From positions 1-61,642 of the forward strand of contig JAFSZY010000035.1 of the NCBI GenBank assembly GCA_017458845.1: 61,642 nt of DNA, given 5' to 3'. Positions 44,003 through 53,407 of the stretch are shown here, piece by piece (positions within the stretch are counted from its first letter, which is position 1; each line of letters opens with the position of its first letter). The translations under genes were made by a program, and so were the position numbers. Origin of the DNA: Ruminococcus sp. (GTDB lineage Bacteria > Bacillota > Clostridia > Oscillospirales > Acutalibacteraceae). Under the pieces are notes generated by a model. The model was not told where the DNA came from, made no database searches, and saw only the letters and a program-made list of their open reading frames with translations.

Positions 44003-45358
44003 TCAGTCAAGCGGTATAAAAGTAAAGCCGTTGGTTTGAGCGTATTGTTCAGCCGCGGTACCCTTATATCCCTTTATTTTGTATCCACTAAGTCGTACAT
44101 ATTTGCCGATATCTTCTCCGTACGCGTTTTCTCCCGTCTTTTTCCACCTAAAGCCGAAGAAATATTTGCCCAGCGTGGTAACGCTTTTGGGGATAGTAAT
44201 GGTCTTTAGCGCGGTGCAGCCGTAAAAAGCTTCTCTTGAAATCCTGGTTACAGACTTCGGAATGTTAATGCTTTTCAGGCTTTTGCATTTCTCAAACGCG
44301 TGACCGCCTATCACCTTAACTGACTTTGGAATTTGTATTTTGGTGAGACTTTTGCAGTTGCCGAAAGTGTAGCTCTTTATATTCTTAATCTTACTGGGTT
44401 TAGTAAACTTTTTCAGGCTCTTGCAACCCCAAAAGGCGTAAGCTCCTATTGAGTTCAGCTTTTTAGAGAAGGATATTTTTGTAAGCTTTGCACATTCATC
44501 AAACACCGCGTAAGATATTTTCTTAATGTTGCTCGGAAGTTTAACGCTTATGAGGTTTTCACAACCGTCGAAGGCTTGGTCCTCGATAACTTTAATACGC
44601 TTTGGTATAACAATCCTTTTCAGGTTACTGCAATATGAATAGGTTTGTGAGCAAATTCTCCTGACCTTTTTCGGCAGCACAAGATTCCTTATTCTAGAAA
44701 TCGCAAAGGCTCCCTTACCTATCTTTGTTATTGTTGACGGAAGTTTAATTTTTTCAATACCCGAACAGCAAAAAGCGTCCGCGCCTATTTCTTTTACACC
44801 TTTTTTAATTGTAACGTCTTTAAGCTTGCCGCAATCGTAAAACATCTCCGCGGGTATCTTTTTAACACTTGAGGGTATGGTAATACTTCTGAGTGATTGG
44901 CAATCAGCAAAAGTTCTCGAACCTATTTTTTTAACACCGGCGGGAATATTAATCTTTTTCAGAGAATGTAAAAAGCTGAATGCCTCTTTGCCTACAGTTT
45001 TGAGGGTATTGGGAAGCACAATCTCCTTTACGTTGCCCAATCCGTTCCTGCCCAAACCCGAGTTGCCGTCGATATCGTCGGAAAAAGCCTCGTCAGCAAT
45101 AGAGGTCAGACCGCTCTCTACAACTATTCTCTCGGGAAAATACGCGTGTTTCTCAATAAAGTCTATCCACGGGTAATTTTTCGGGTATGTATATTTTTTC
45201 ATTGCGCCCTGTCCGCTGACATACAGAGTTTTGGTAGAATGTTCAAAGCGGTACGAGAGATTTCCTGCGGAATTTACTACCACCGCGGGAAAACATAAAA
45301 GCGAAGAAACGCATAACACTAAAACTAAAAATATTAAAACATATCTTTTAACTTTCAT
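44003..45358 (-). CDS. Secreted LRR_5 (BspA-like) protein, basic, without the shared C-terminal domain
   Basis: 451 residues. A signal peptide MKVKRYVLIFLVLVLCVSSL precedes LRR_5 repeats over nearly the whole protein (about 85-420), unusually rich in Lys (IPKSVKVIGGHAFEKCKSLK). It ends YKGTAAEQYAQTNGF. No lipobox or wall signal is obvious. It is the last gene of the unit with the amylase and MGMT genes (13 bases after the MGMT stop). A cell-surface binding role beside a secreted amylase is inferred. Confidence 0.88.
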   Translation of the reverse strand: MKVKRYVLIFLVLVLCVSSLLCFPAVVVNSAGNLSYRFEHSTKTLYVSGQGAMKKYTYPKNYPWIDFIEKHAYFPERIVVESGLTSIADEAFSDDIDGNSGLGRNGLGNVKEIVLPNTLKTVGKEAFSFLHSLKKINIPAGVKKIGSRTFADCQSLRSITIPSSVKKIPAEMFYDCGKLKDVTIKKGVKEIGADAFCCSGIEKIKLPSTITKIGKGAFAISRIRNLVLPKKVRRICSQTYSYCSNLKRIVIPKRIKVIEDQAFDGCENLISVKLPSNIKKISYAVFDECAKLTKISFSKKLNSIGAYAFWGCKSLKKFTKPSKIKNIKSYTFGNCKSLTKIQIPKSVKVIGGHAFEKCKSLKSINIPKSVTRISREAFYGCTALKTITIPKSVTTLGKYFFGFRWKKTGENAYGEDIGKYVRLSGYKIKGYKGTAAEQYAQTNGFTFIPLD

Positions 45359-45370
45359 AATTACACCTCA

Positions 45371-45676
45371 TCAAAAAATATATCTATATTCTTCTAAATC
45401 TACCGTGAAGTTAATTACCTCTACTCCCTCGTATTCGAGGAGTTGTTTTTGTCGTTCAAGTCCGCCGAACACAAACAGCGGGGCGAGTTTTCCCTGTCCG
45501 TTCACAACTCTGTGGCACGGCACAATGCCTTCAAGCGGGTTCTTGTGGAGGGCGTTGCCCACGGCGCGGGACAGTCCTCTGTTGCCCAGAGCTTTGGCTA
45601 TGTCGCCGTAGGTCGTGACCATACCCTCGGGTACCTGCATAACAAGGTCGTAAACTCTGCTTTCAAACTCAGTCAT
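45371..45676 (-). CDS. MGMT-domain protein (alkyltransferase-like, Cys retained)
   Basis: 101 residues: only the C-terminal DNA-binding and active-site domain of O6-methylguanine-DNA methyltransferases. The motif is PCHRVV with Cys54; alkyltransferase-like ATL proteins carry Trp there, so this short form keeps the methyl acceptor. VPEGMVTTYGDIA is also typical. Its ATG overlaps the amylase stop (TGATG). A DNA-repair gene in a starch operon is probably a hitch-hiker. Confidence 0.9.
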   Translation of the reverse strand: MTEFESRVYDLVMQVPEGMVTTYGDIAKALGNRGLSRAVGNALHKNPLEGIVPCHRVVNGQGKLAPLFVFGGLERQKQLLEYEGVEVINFTVDLEEYRYIF

Positions 45677-47289
45677 CAGCTGACCTTCAGCACAGCCGTT
45701 GAATACTGCGGGAGGGTGAGTTCATTACCCGAAAGGGTGATATGCTGAACATTGCCGTCTTTGTCCTTGGTTTCGGAAGTCGTGAGGTCGGCGCGGATTT
45801 CAGCGTTGTCCTTAATTTCCACAGTCTTGGCGCTGTCTTTTGAGAGATTGTGGACAATAAGGAGCTTGACGCCCTTGTATTCAACATAGTAGCCGCAAAT
45901 TTCGTTATCGCCGAGGTTTTCCGTTTTGGTGATGGTTCCGCGCGCTATGGCGGGGTTCTGGTTCTTGACCTTAATCACGCGTTTATAGAAATTCAGAATA
46001 GAGTTTTTGTCCTTTTCCTGCTGCTTGACTCCGCCGTAGGAAGCGTGGTCCGCGCTGGGACCTGCTCCGTCGGTGTAAATGTCGGGCAGGTTCTTGCTGT
46101 CCCAAATCATAGCCTCACGCTTGTAGCCGTCGGCGCTTTGCGCGGCGTCCTGAGACACGCCCAGTTCCTCGCCGTAATAGATATACGAGTTGCCGGGCAT
46201 CAACATATAGACTGCCGCAGCCATCTTGGTCTGAGCGGCGTCCACAAAGGAGTTGCCGATTCTTATCTGGTCGTGGTTGGAGAGGAAGAAGCAGTCGATA
46301 GCGTTTTTGTTGTGCTTTTTAGAGCCTGCCTCATAGCTCTTGACAGACTCGGCGAGGTTTGCCCCCGCAGATGTACGCACCGCGTTGACAATAGGTCCTG
46401 TCGGCCCCGCGAAGCCAAAAGCGAAGAAGCTGTCGATACCCGAGGAGTACATTTCCTGGATTTCGGAGTTGCCCGTCCAATGCTCGCCTACCATATATAC
46501 GTCGTCCTTAATCTCCTTGGCGGTGTTGTAGTACCACTTCAGGAACTCGTCGCCCTTGGTGTGGTCGTTGGTGTAGTAGAGTGTAGCGTCGAGACGGAAG
46601 CCGTCAACGTCGTGGTCTTTGAGCCAAAACTCGGCGACATCCTTGAAGTAGTCACGGGTGCACTCAGCGTTGAGGTTCCACTCGGGCATATCGGGCGAAA
46701 AGTTACTTTCATAGTAATAATCGTCGCCGATAATCGTGTAACCGTCGCCGGGGTTATCCTTGTATTTGGCAATTTCAAAATACTTGGCGTCGTCCTTCAG
46801 GTTGCCGTTGAGCGCCTGTGCGCACGCCTTTTTGAACAGCGGGTGGTTCTTGGAGCAATGGTTAAGAACCATATCAATAATCAGCTTAATTCCGCGTTTG
46901 TGACATTCCTGAACGAGCGTATCAAAAGTCTCCAATGTTCCGAAACGCTCGTCGATGTTATAGTAATCTATAACATCATATTTGTGGTAAGAGGGCGAGG
47001 GCATAATCGGGGTGAGCCAGATGCCGTCTATGCCGAGGTCGGTGTCGGTCTTGGGGTTGCCGTCGTTGAGATAGTCGAGCTTGTCGATAATCCCCTGAAG
47101 GTCACCCACAGCGTCGCCGTCGCTGTCGTTATAGGAACACACAAAAATCTCGTAGTAGTTCCTGTATTTATCGGTTGACGCGGTTGTTTTTATGCCCGCG
47201 GTCGGGTCGGTATACTCCGCCTTCCCACAGCCGCATAAACACGCCGCGATAATAGTCAAAGTTAAGATTAGAGCAATATATTTTTTCAT
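45676..47289 (-). CDS. Lipoprotein alpha-amylase, GH13
   Basis: 537 residues. Lipobox LCGC with lipid on Cys21 anchors it outside the cell. The GH13 barrel has DGIWLTPIMPSPSYHKYD, DMVLNHCSKNHP, the nucleophile Asp234 in DGFRLDA, the acid/base Glu269 in MVGEHWTG and Asp340 in LSNHDQIR. Size and motifs resemble neopullulanase/oligo-1,6-glucosidase-like and AmyA lipoproteins of gut Firmicutes. It should cut starch or maltodextrin at the cell surface for the importer encoded upstream. Confidence 0.94.
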   Translation of the reverse strand: MKKYIALILTLTIIAACLCGCGKAEYTDPTAGIKTTASTDKYRNYYEIFVCSYNDSDGDAVGDLQGIIDKLDYLNDGNPKTDTDLGIDGIWLTPIMPSPSYHKYDVIDYYNIDERFGTLETFDTLVQECHKRGIKLIIDMVLNHCSKNHPLFKKACAQALNGNLKDDAKYFEIAKYKDNPGDGYTIIGDDYYYESNFSPDMPEWNLNAECTRDYFKDVAEFWLKDHDVDGFRLDATLYYTNDHTKGDEFLKWYYNTAKEIKDDVYMVGEHWTGNSEIQEMYSSGIDSFFAFGFAGPTGPIVNAVRTSAGANLAESVKSYEAGSKKHNKNAIDCFFLSNHDQIRIGNSFVDAAQTKMAAAVYMLMPGNSYIYYGEELGVSQDAAQSADGYKREAMIWDSKNLPDIYTDGAGPSADHASYGGVKQQEKDKNSILNFYKRVIKVKNQNPAIARGTITKTENLGDNEICGYYVEYKGVKLLIVHNLSKDSAKTVEIKDNAEIRADLTTSETKDKDGNVQHITLSGNELTLPQYSTAVLKVS

Positions 47290-47334
47290 AATAATTTCCT
47301 TGAATACGTATAATAATTATTCCGAAATAGTAGA

Positions 47335-47445
47335 ATCGTTGTTCCCCTTCAGTCTCGCTGCGCTCGACAGCTTCCCCAAGGGGACGCTTTATAAGGTTAA
47401 ATTGTAGGGGGCGACCGAAGTCGCCCCCTGTAGTTTTGAAAATCG
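47335..47445. repeat. Palindromic intergenic repeat between permease and amylase genes
   Basis: Contains TTCCCCTTCAGTCTCGCTGC..CAGCTTCCCCAAGGGG and the inverted pair GGGGGCGACC / CGCCCCC (GTAGGGGGCGACCGAAGTCGCC). The CGCTGCGC..CTTCCCC words recur at 29400-29440. Such repeats often sit between genes of one operon and may uncouple expression. Confidence 0.55.
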
Positions 47446-47449
47446 GGAA

Positions 47450-48340
47450 TTAACCCTTTACGCCGCCGGCGGTTACGCCTTCAACGTAATAGTTCTGCAT
47501 CTTGAGGAACAGGGCCGTTACAGGTACGGCAACAAGTACCGAACCCGCAAGGAAACGTTTGAACCATACATTCTTATGGTCAACGTCAATCATCTTTTGC
47601 AGACCGATGGCAACCGTGTAGTTGTCAACCTTATCACCCGCGATAATCTTGGCGAGAATAAAGTCTGTCCAAGGACCGATGAAGGATGTAAGTACTGTAT
47701 AAACAACGATAGGTTTGGACATCGGGAGAATAATCTTCCAGAAAATCTGGTTACGGGTAGCGCCGTCGATTGTAGCGGCTTCGTCAAGAGCTCTCGGAAT
47801 TGTGTCGAAGAAGCCCTTGGAAATCTGGAATCCGAGACCCGCGCCCGAGCTGTAGCAAATGATAAGCGACAGGATAGGACCGTCAAATCCGGGAATACCA
47901 AAGATACCCTTAAGATCAAGAATCTGCATAGCCTTTAAGAGGTAGTAAATAGCTATCATAGTCATAAAGCCCGGGAACATACCGAGAATCATACCGATGT
48001 TGATGAACTTTTTACGTGACTTAAAGCGGAGACGCGAGAAGGCATATGCTACCATAAGTACGCTGATTGTAGAAATTACACAGCTGAAGCAAGCGATGAT
48101 GAATGTGTTGATATACCATCTCGGAAAGTTGAGCGAAGCGGTTTCTGTGAACAACTTAACGTAGTTGTCAAAACCGAAGCTCGCGGGAAGAAGTGACTGA
48201 GGAATAGCCTCAGGGTCAGCCGAGAACGACTGAATAATCAAATACGCAAGCGGGGAAATCCAAATGAGTCCCAATACAGCAAGAATAATATAGATGAATG
48301 TATTTGCGAGGCCGCGTCTTAACTTATAACTTTTTATCAT
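47450..48340 (-). CDS. Maltodextrin ABC transporter permease (MalG-like)
   Basis: 296 residues, six transmembrane helices, and the EAA loop for ATPase contact, EAATIDGATRNQIFWKIILPMSKP. Inner-membrane half of a carbohydrate importer. Its ATG overlaps the stop of the MalF-like gene by four bases (ATGA). The C-terminal QNYYVEGVTAGGVKG is the usual end of MalG proteins. Confidence 0.94.
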   Translation of the reverse strand: MIKSYKLRRGLANTFIYIILAVLGLIWISPLAYLIIQSFSADPEAIPQSLLPASFGFDNYVKLFTETASLNFPRWYINTFIIACFSCVISTISVLMVAYAFSRLRFKSRKKFINIGMILGMFPGFMTMIAIYYLLKAMQILDLKGIFGIPGFDGPILSLIICYSSGAGLGFQISKGFFDTIPRALDEAATIDGATRNQIFWKIILPMSKPIVVYTVLTSFIGPWTDFILAKIIAGDKVDNYTVAIGLQKMIDVDHKNVWFKRFLAGSVLVAVPVTALFLKMQNYYVEGVTAGGVKG

Positions 48341-49887
48341 GAGAACGCCTCCTCATCCTTCGCGGACTTCGTCAGGTTGAACGTAATCAGTGACAAGGTC
48401 GCGCAAACTATAAATACAAGAATACCGATGGCGGCGGCCAGCTTGTAGTCCTGCTTTTCACCCATGGTGAGGTTGAACAGCCAGGTTACAAGGATATCCG
48501 TATAACCCGCGTTGTAGTAGTCGGGGTTGGACGGACCTCCACCCGTCAAGAGGTAGATAACGTTAAAGTTGTTGATATTGCCGATGAAGCTTGTGATGAG
48601 GTACGGGGTTGTAACGAAGAGCATATAAGGAAGAGTAATCTTTGTAAAGCTCTTGACAGGACCCGCGCCGTCAATCGTAGCCGACTCATAAAGGTCCGCG
48701 GGAATATTCATAAGAATACCCGAGGTGATGAGGATTGTATACGGAATACCAACCCAAATGTTAACTATGATTACCGTTATTCGAGCGCTTAGCGCCGTAC
48801 CGTTAAGGAACTTAATCGGCGTGTGGCTTCCTGTAATCATTTCGATAAGCTGGTTGAGTGCGCCGCCGTTTTCAGCGAGGATCTGAGCCATAAGAAGAAG
48901 GGATACGAACTGAGGAACAGCTACAACTACTACGAACAATGTTCTCCACAGAGCCTTGAGCTTGATGCCCTTCTTGTTAATCATAAGAGCAACAATCATA
49001 CCGAGGATGTAGTTGGAGAATGTAGCGAAGATAGCCCAGATGATTGTCCATCCGGCGAGGTCGAGGAAGGTGCGCGCCTTGGCGTCACCGCCCGCGAAGT
49101 TAACTAGCTCTCCAAAGTTGTTAAGTCCCGCCCACTGGAACAGGTTACCGGGCGGCAGGTGACTCTTATCGTATGTGGTAAACGCGATAAGAATCATAAA
49201 TATGAGCGGTAATACCGTAAAGCAACCTATGAGCAGGCAAGGAAGCGACATAAGAGTAACGTGGAACTTCTCGTCGAAGAAAGCCTTGATTTCGGCTTTG
49301 AATCCGGGGATAGTCTCGCCGTTTTTCTTTGCCTCATAAACCTTATACGCGCTCTTTGTGTTCGCGATATAAATAGCGAAGAAAATAATAGTAACGACTA
49401 TAGTAAGTACTGAGTAGAGGAGGATAAGCATAGAGTCATCGACGAACTTTGTAACAGGGAATCCGTCCTCAAAGACCTCAGTCTTAGCCACGTAGCCGAG
49501 CGAGTGAGGTATTTTCTGCTCCACACCGCCTACTACCGCAGTGCCCATAACATTGATTTTGGAGATATAGTTCCATGCGAAGAAGATCATAAAGCATATG
49601 TACGCGGCTTCTGTCAGCAGGAATATAAGTCCTTTGATAATCTGGCCTCTAACCATATTAGAGACACCAAAAAACAGATAAGATATTTTTACGAAGATAT
49701 CGCCTTTAACGAATCTTTTTCCGTAGCCGGCTACGCCTTTACCTATTGCTACAAAGAAATGTACGATCGCGCGTCCCAAGAATTTAAAGAAACGCGCGAG
49801 GTTACCGGGTAGTTTCTTAAAGAACTGGGTAAAATTATAACCGAATCTTTGGAAAGGATTTAGCTGCATATAATCAATATATCTCAT
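48337..49887 (-). CDS. Maltodextrin ABC transporter permease (MalF-like, extended N-terminus)
   Basis: 516 residues from the ATG at 49887 (GGAGAG seven bases upstream). An N-terminal extension with two or three extra helices (about 30-175) precedes the MalF core with the EAA loop YESATIDGAGPVKSFTKITLP. The extra length over usual Firmicute MalF (about 300-435) is typical of the extended form in Clostridia. It pairs with the MalG-like permease. No cognate ATPase is in the operon. Confidence 0.93.
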   Translation of the reverse strand: MRYIDYMQLNPFQRFGYNFTQFFKKLPGNLARFFKFLGRAIVHFFVAIGKGVAGYGKRFVKGDIFVKISYLFFGVSNMVRGQIIKGLIFLLTEAAYICFMIFFAWNYISKINVMGTAVVGGVEQKIPHSLGYVAKTEVFEDGFPVTKFVDDSMLILLYSVLTIVVTIIFFAIYIANTKSAYKVYEAKKNGETIPGFKAEIKAFFDEKFHVTLMSLPCLLIGCFTVLPLIFMILIAFTTYDKSHLPPGNLFQWAGLNNFGELVNFAGGDAKARTFLDLAGWTIIWAIFATFSNYILGMIVALMINKKGIKLKALWRTLFVVVVAVPQFVSLLLMAQILAENGGALNQLIEMITGSHTPIKFLNGTALSARITVIIVNIWVGIPYTILITSGILMNIPADLYESATIDGAGPVKSFTKITLPYMLFVTTPYLITSFIGNINNFNVIYLLTGGGPSNPDYYNAGYTDILVTWLFNLTMGEKQDYKLAAAIGILVFIVCATLSLITFNLTKSAKDEEAFS

Positions 49888-50031
49888 CAAATCACTCTCC
49901 TTATTAAAAAATTTGTTTGATTAATTTAAATAATAATTTCGTTATCCTGTTCCCCTTGTTTTAAAAATCACTATTTAAATTAAACAATTTTTAAAACTAC
50001 ATGATAACGTTTGCCCGATAAAATCAGGCGT

Positions 50032-50061
50032 CAAGCAGCCTGCTTTCGCGCAGGCTGCTTG
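50032..50061 (-). promoter_or_regulatory. Intercistronic hairpin after the binding-protein gene
   Basis: CAAGCAGCCTGC (50032-50043) pairs with GCAGGCTGCTTG (50050-50061). No T-run follows. It probably protects the binding-protein transcript end or limits read-through, raising binding protein over permeases. Confidence 0.65.
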
Positions 50062-50082
50062 TATTATAATTCAGTCTAGGAT

Positions 50083-51423
50083 TTAGCCGTTGATGTTAGT
50101 GATAACCTGATCAAGTAATCCGGCGAAATCGAAAGTATCGGGATCTGTATCGTCCGCAAGAAGCTTGTTGCCGAGGCTCTTAAAGGGATCCCAGATAGGA
50201 CCAACGTTAGCCTGCGGAATTGAATACTTACTCTGCTCGATGAGCGCTGAGATAGCAACGTCGTTCTTAACTACGTCAGATTCAACAACTGTATTGTTTG
50301 TCGGGCTCCAGCCGAGCTCTTCAGCTCTCTGCTTCTGGCACTCTTCACTTGAGAGATAGTAGCCGAGGATCTGAGCTGTGCGGGGATACTTGGAGTTAGC
50401 GTTAACGCCGATGCTCTTGTAACCGTACATGGAGTAAATCTGTGTGTCTTTGCCGTCGATGTTGATTGTGGGGAGCTTGGCAGCGCCGAAGTTCTTGCCT
50501 AACGCTTTGGAGATACCTGCTGTGTCCCAGTTACCGTCGATACCCGCGCCAACCTTTGAAGGTCTGGAGGAAGTTGAAGTAAAGCCGGAAGGAATAGCTG
50601 TAACAGCGTCGCTCATGAATGTGCCCTTATACTTGTGCATAAGCTTTGAGAAAGCCTTCATGGAAGCGGCAACTTCGTCTTTGTCATATTTGTTGAATAA
50701 CTGTTTGTTATCCTTTGTGCCCTCAAGTCTGAGACCGCCTGTGAAGATGAACATACATGCATAGTAGCCGTTGCCTACGTCCATGATGAACTTCTTGTCC
50801 TTAGCTTTACAATCATCAAGGATAGTCTCTAAGGAACCGGCGTCCTTATCGGAAACTACGGACTTGTCATAAACGAGGAAGTAGCCGTTGCCTGTCTCGG
50901 GATAAGCATAGAGAGCTTCTTTACCTGTTGTGTTGTTTACTGACTTGGAGATATCAACGGAGGACTTGTCATTTGTAGCCTCGATATCAGCAGCATACTT
51001 TGCGTTGATGGGGCTGAGGATACCAGCGTTGATAAGGTTCGAGAACTGGTCGGAAGCAAAACCGAATACATCGGCGCCTGCTTTCGCGTCAGTCTGCATC
51101 ATTGTAGCTGCAGTATCTTCACTCTGCGGAACTACTTCGATGCTGATTTTCTGGTCAGCGAACTTTTCTTTGAATGCGTCACACTGTTTTGTGAGGAGCT
51201 TGATGTAAGCATCAGGGCCCCAAACCTTAAGCTTCGCACCTGACTCGGAACCGAAGTCCGCAGCAGATACATTTGCGTCAAAACCCTTACCCGCGTTAGC
51301 TGAGGAAGAGTCACTGCTGGAAGCGGAACCGCTTCCGGAGTTTGAGGAGCTGTCCTCGCCGCATCCGGCGAATACAGCTACGAGCATCATTGCGGCTAAT
51401 ACAAGCGCAATAATCTTTTTCAT
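50083..51423 (-). CDS. Maltodextrin-binding lipoprotein (MalE-like)
   Basis: 446 residues from the ATG at 51423. Lipobox FAGC, lipid on Cys21, then a Ser/Gly linker. The mature part is a family 1 sugar-binding protein: LKVWGPDAYIKLLTKQCDAF at the mature N-terminus, ADVFGFASDQFSNL, GNWDTAG and YLSSEECQ. It captures maltodextrins for the permeases encoded next. The first gene of the importer operon; divergent from murE across a region with repeated operator-like motifs. Confidence 0.93.
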   Translation of the reverse strand: MKKIIALVLAAMMLVAVFAGCGEDSSSNSGSGSASSSDSSSANAGKGFDANVSAADFGSESGAKLKVWGPDAYIKLLTKQCDAFKEKFADQKISIEVVPQSEDTAATMMQTDAKAGADVFGFASDQFSNLINAGILSPINAKYAADIEATNDKSSVDISKSVNNTTGKEALYAYPETGNGYFLVYDKSVVSDKDAGSLETILDDCKAKDKKFIMDVGNGYYACMFIFTGGLRLEGTKDNKQLFNKYDKDEVAASMKAFSKLMHKYKGTFMSDAVTAIPSGFTSTSSRPSKVGAGIDGNWDTAGISKALGKNFGAAKLPTINIDGKDTQIYSMYGYKSIGVNANSKYPRTAQILGYYLSSEECQKQRAEELGWSPTNNTVVESDVVKNDVAISALIEQSKYSIPQANVGPIWDPFKSLGNKLLADDTDPDTFDFAGLLDQVITNING

Positions 51424-51887
51424 AGTTAATTCCCTCTTTCTGAATAAAAAATTATTTTTTAGCACTTTTTACAAAGCGCAGTGTGTGGCGTCATACAATT
51501 GGGGACTACGACGCCTATGCACTACATAAATAATAACACATTTTAACATAAAAATACAACTCCCTTTGTACTTTTTGTCTAAAATATCAAAATCACCTAT
51601 AAATTTTGTGCACTTTGACAAGTCAAAGACTTCATTTTTATGTTTTGCACAAAAACCATCGGCTCTGATTATGCAATTTGCCGAACAGGCTTTGTGCATT
51701 TTTACTATTACTTTTTGAAAAAAATGGACTTTTCCCACAAATGACAAAATCCGCTACGCTGTTTATATGCCGAAAAATGACTTAATTATTTATAGTTTGT
51801 GCAATTTGATATATATTATTTATCTATTGTATTTTACGCGGGATATTGTTATAATATTTCTATAATGAAAGAAGGGGGATTATAATT
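51424..51887. promoter_or_regulatory. Divergent control region between the maltodextrin operon and murE
   Basis: 464 bases. The palindrome CTTTGACAAGTCAAAG (51613-51628) and four copies of TTTGTGCA (51605-51612, 51646-51653 inverted, 51691-51698, 51796-51803) look like regulator sites. TTGTAT (51827-51832), 17 bases and TATAAT (51850-51855) form the murE promoter. A frame at 51469-51747 is not convincing as a gene. Confidence 0.55.
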
Positions 51888-53345
51888 TTGAAACTGTCAC
51901 AACTTTTAAATGGAATCGAATACACATTAATACAGGGAAATCCTGAAATTGAAATTTCTGATTTAATCTATGACTCCAGAAAGGTTGAAAAAGATACGGC
52001 TTTCGTATGCCTTAAAGGATATAACGTTGACGGTCACAAGTTTGCCTGCGACGCTGTAGGCAAAGGTGCTTGCGCCCTCATTGTCAGCGACAGTGTTGAG
52101 GCTCCCGAGGATGTCGCTGTTGTAAAAGTCGGTGACACACGCGAGGCTCTGGCTTATCTGAGCGCGAACCTCTTTGGTAACCCCGCCGAAGAGCTCACCA
52201 CCATAGCCATTACAGGCACAAAGGGCAAGACAACTACCGTCGCTATGATAAAGCGTATTCTTGAGTGCTCTGGAATCAAAAGCGGAACAGTCGGCACGCT
52301 GGGAATCATAATCGGCGATGAACACATCAAAACCGACAATACCACCCCCGAAAGCTACGAAGTGCAGAAGGCTATGCGCGCTATGGTTGAAGCGGGCTGT
52401 AGGGCTATGATTATTGAGGCTTCCTCAATCGGACTTAAGTGGCACAGGGTTGACGCGATTGACTTTGACTATGGCATTTTCACAAACTTCTCCCATGACC
52501 ATATAGGCGGAGCGGAGCACAAGGATATGGATGAATATCTCGAGTGCAAGGCTTTGCTCTTCAAAAAATGCAAGACGGGCATTATCAACCGCGACGACGA
52601 AAAATGGCAGGAAATTACAAAGGACTGTACCTGCGACATAATTACCTACGGCTTTGACAAAAGCTGTGATTTTATCGCGTCCGACGACAAGCTGCTCTCA
52701 AAAGCGGGCTTCCTCGGAGTACAGTTTAAGCTTTCGGGCAAGCGCGATATGAATGTGGATGTCGCTATCCCCGGGCATTTCAGCGTATATAACGCTCTGG
52801 CGGCGCTCAGCGTTTGCGCGTCTATGGGAATCAGCGACGAGAATATTATTGAAGGCTTGAAATCGGTAGCGGTCAAAGGCAGAGTAGAGATTGTACCCGT
52901 ACCCGGTAACTACACGCTGCTTATCGACTACGCTCACAACGCTCTTTCGATGGAAAACGTGCTCACAACTTTAAGGCAGTATGAACCTCACCGCCTTATC
53001 ACCCTGTTCGGAGCGGGCGGAAACCGTCCAAAGGTTCGCCGTTATGAAATGGGCGAGACAAGCGGCAGGCTCTCCGACCTGAGCGTTATCACCGAGGACA
53101 ACAGCCGTTTTGAGGACGTTATGGACATCATCGAGGACATCAAGGTCGGTATGGCAAAGACCGACGGCAAATATGTGGTCGTCCCAAACCGCAAGGACGC
53201 TATCAAATACTGCATTGACAACGCCGAGGACGGCGACATCATTGTACTCGCGGGCAAAGGCCACGAGGACTATCAGGAAATCAAGGGCGTAAAATATCAT
53301 ATGGACGAACGCGAATTGATTGCCGATATCTTAGCGGGCAAATAA
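51888..53345 (+). CDS. murE: UDP-N-acetylmuramyl-tripeptide synthetase
   Basis: 485 residues with a TTG start at 51888; GAAGGGGGA precedes it and no better start exists. Motifs: ATP loop GTKGKT (110-115), NTTPES for UDP-MurNAc-dipeptide, FTNFSHDHIGGAEH and the C-terminal LIDYAHNALSMENVL. The residue-selection loop is DNSR (404-407), close to the DNPR of meso-diaminopimelate-adding enzymes rather than the Lys type. It adds the third residue of the wall peptide in the cytoplasm. Not in a dcw cluster here. Confidence 0.94.
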   Translation: MKLSQLLNGIEYTLIQGNPEIEISDLIYDSRKVEKDTAFVCLKGYNVDGHKFACDAVGKGACALIVSDSVEAPEDVAVVKVGDTREALAYLSANLFGNPAEELTTIAITGTKGKTTTVAMIKRILECSGIKSGTVGTLGIIIGDEHIKTDNTTPESYEVQKAMRAMVEAGCRAMIIEASSIGLKWHRVDAIDFDYGIFTNFSHDHIGGAEHKDMDEYLECKALLFKKCKTGIINRDDEKWQEITKDCTCDIITYGFDKSCDFIASDDKLLSKAGFLGVQFKLSGKRDMNVDVAIPGHFSVYNALAALSVCASMGISDENIIEGLKSVAVKGRVEIVPVPGNYTLLIDYAHNALSMENVLTTLRQYEPHRLITLFGAGGNRPKVRRYEMGETSGRLSDLSVITEDNSRFEDVMDIIEDIKVGMAKTDGKYVVVPNRKDAIKYCIDNAEDGDIIVLAGKGHEDYQEIKGVKYHMDERELIADILAGK

Positions 53346-53361
53346 ATTAACAACGCGTGCA

Positions 53362-53392
53362 AAAGGAGCTGACCGAAAAAGTCAGCTCCTTT
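53362..53392. terminator. Bidirectional terminator between murE and the dockerin amylase
   Basis: AAAGGAGCTGAC (53362-53373) pairs with GTCAGCTCCTTT (53381-53392), 12 bp, between convergent genes. Confidence 0.85.
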
Positions 53393-53407
53393 CATATTGC
53401 TAAAATA

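Noticed and set aside
45850..47178. 442-codon plus-strand open frame
   Set aside because: It lies fully antisense to the GH13 amylase, is rich in unnatural Val/Gly runs and has no similarity to known proteins or a ribosome binding site.
51469..51747. 92-codon minus-strand frame upstream of the binding-protein gene
   Set aside because: No good ribosome binding site, no domain, and it overlaps the operator-like repeats of the control region.
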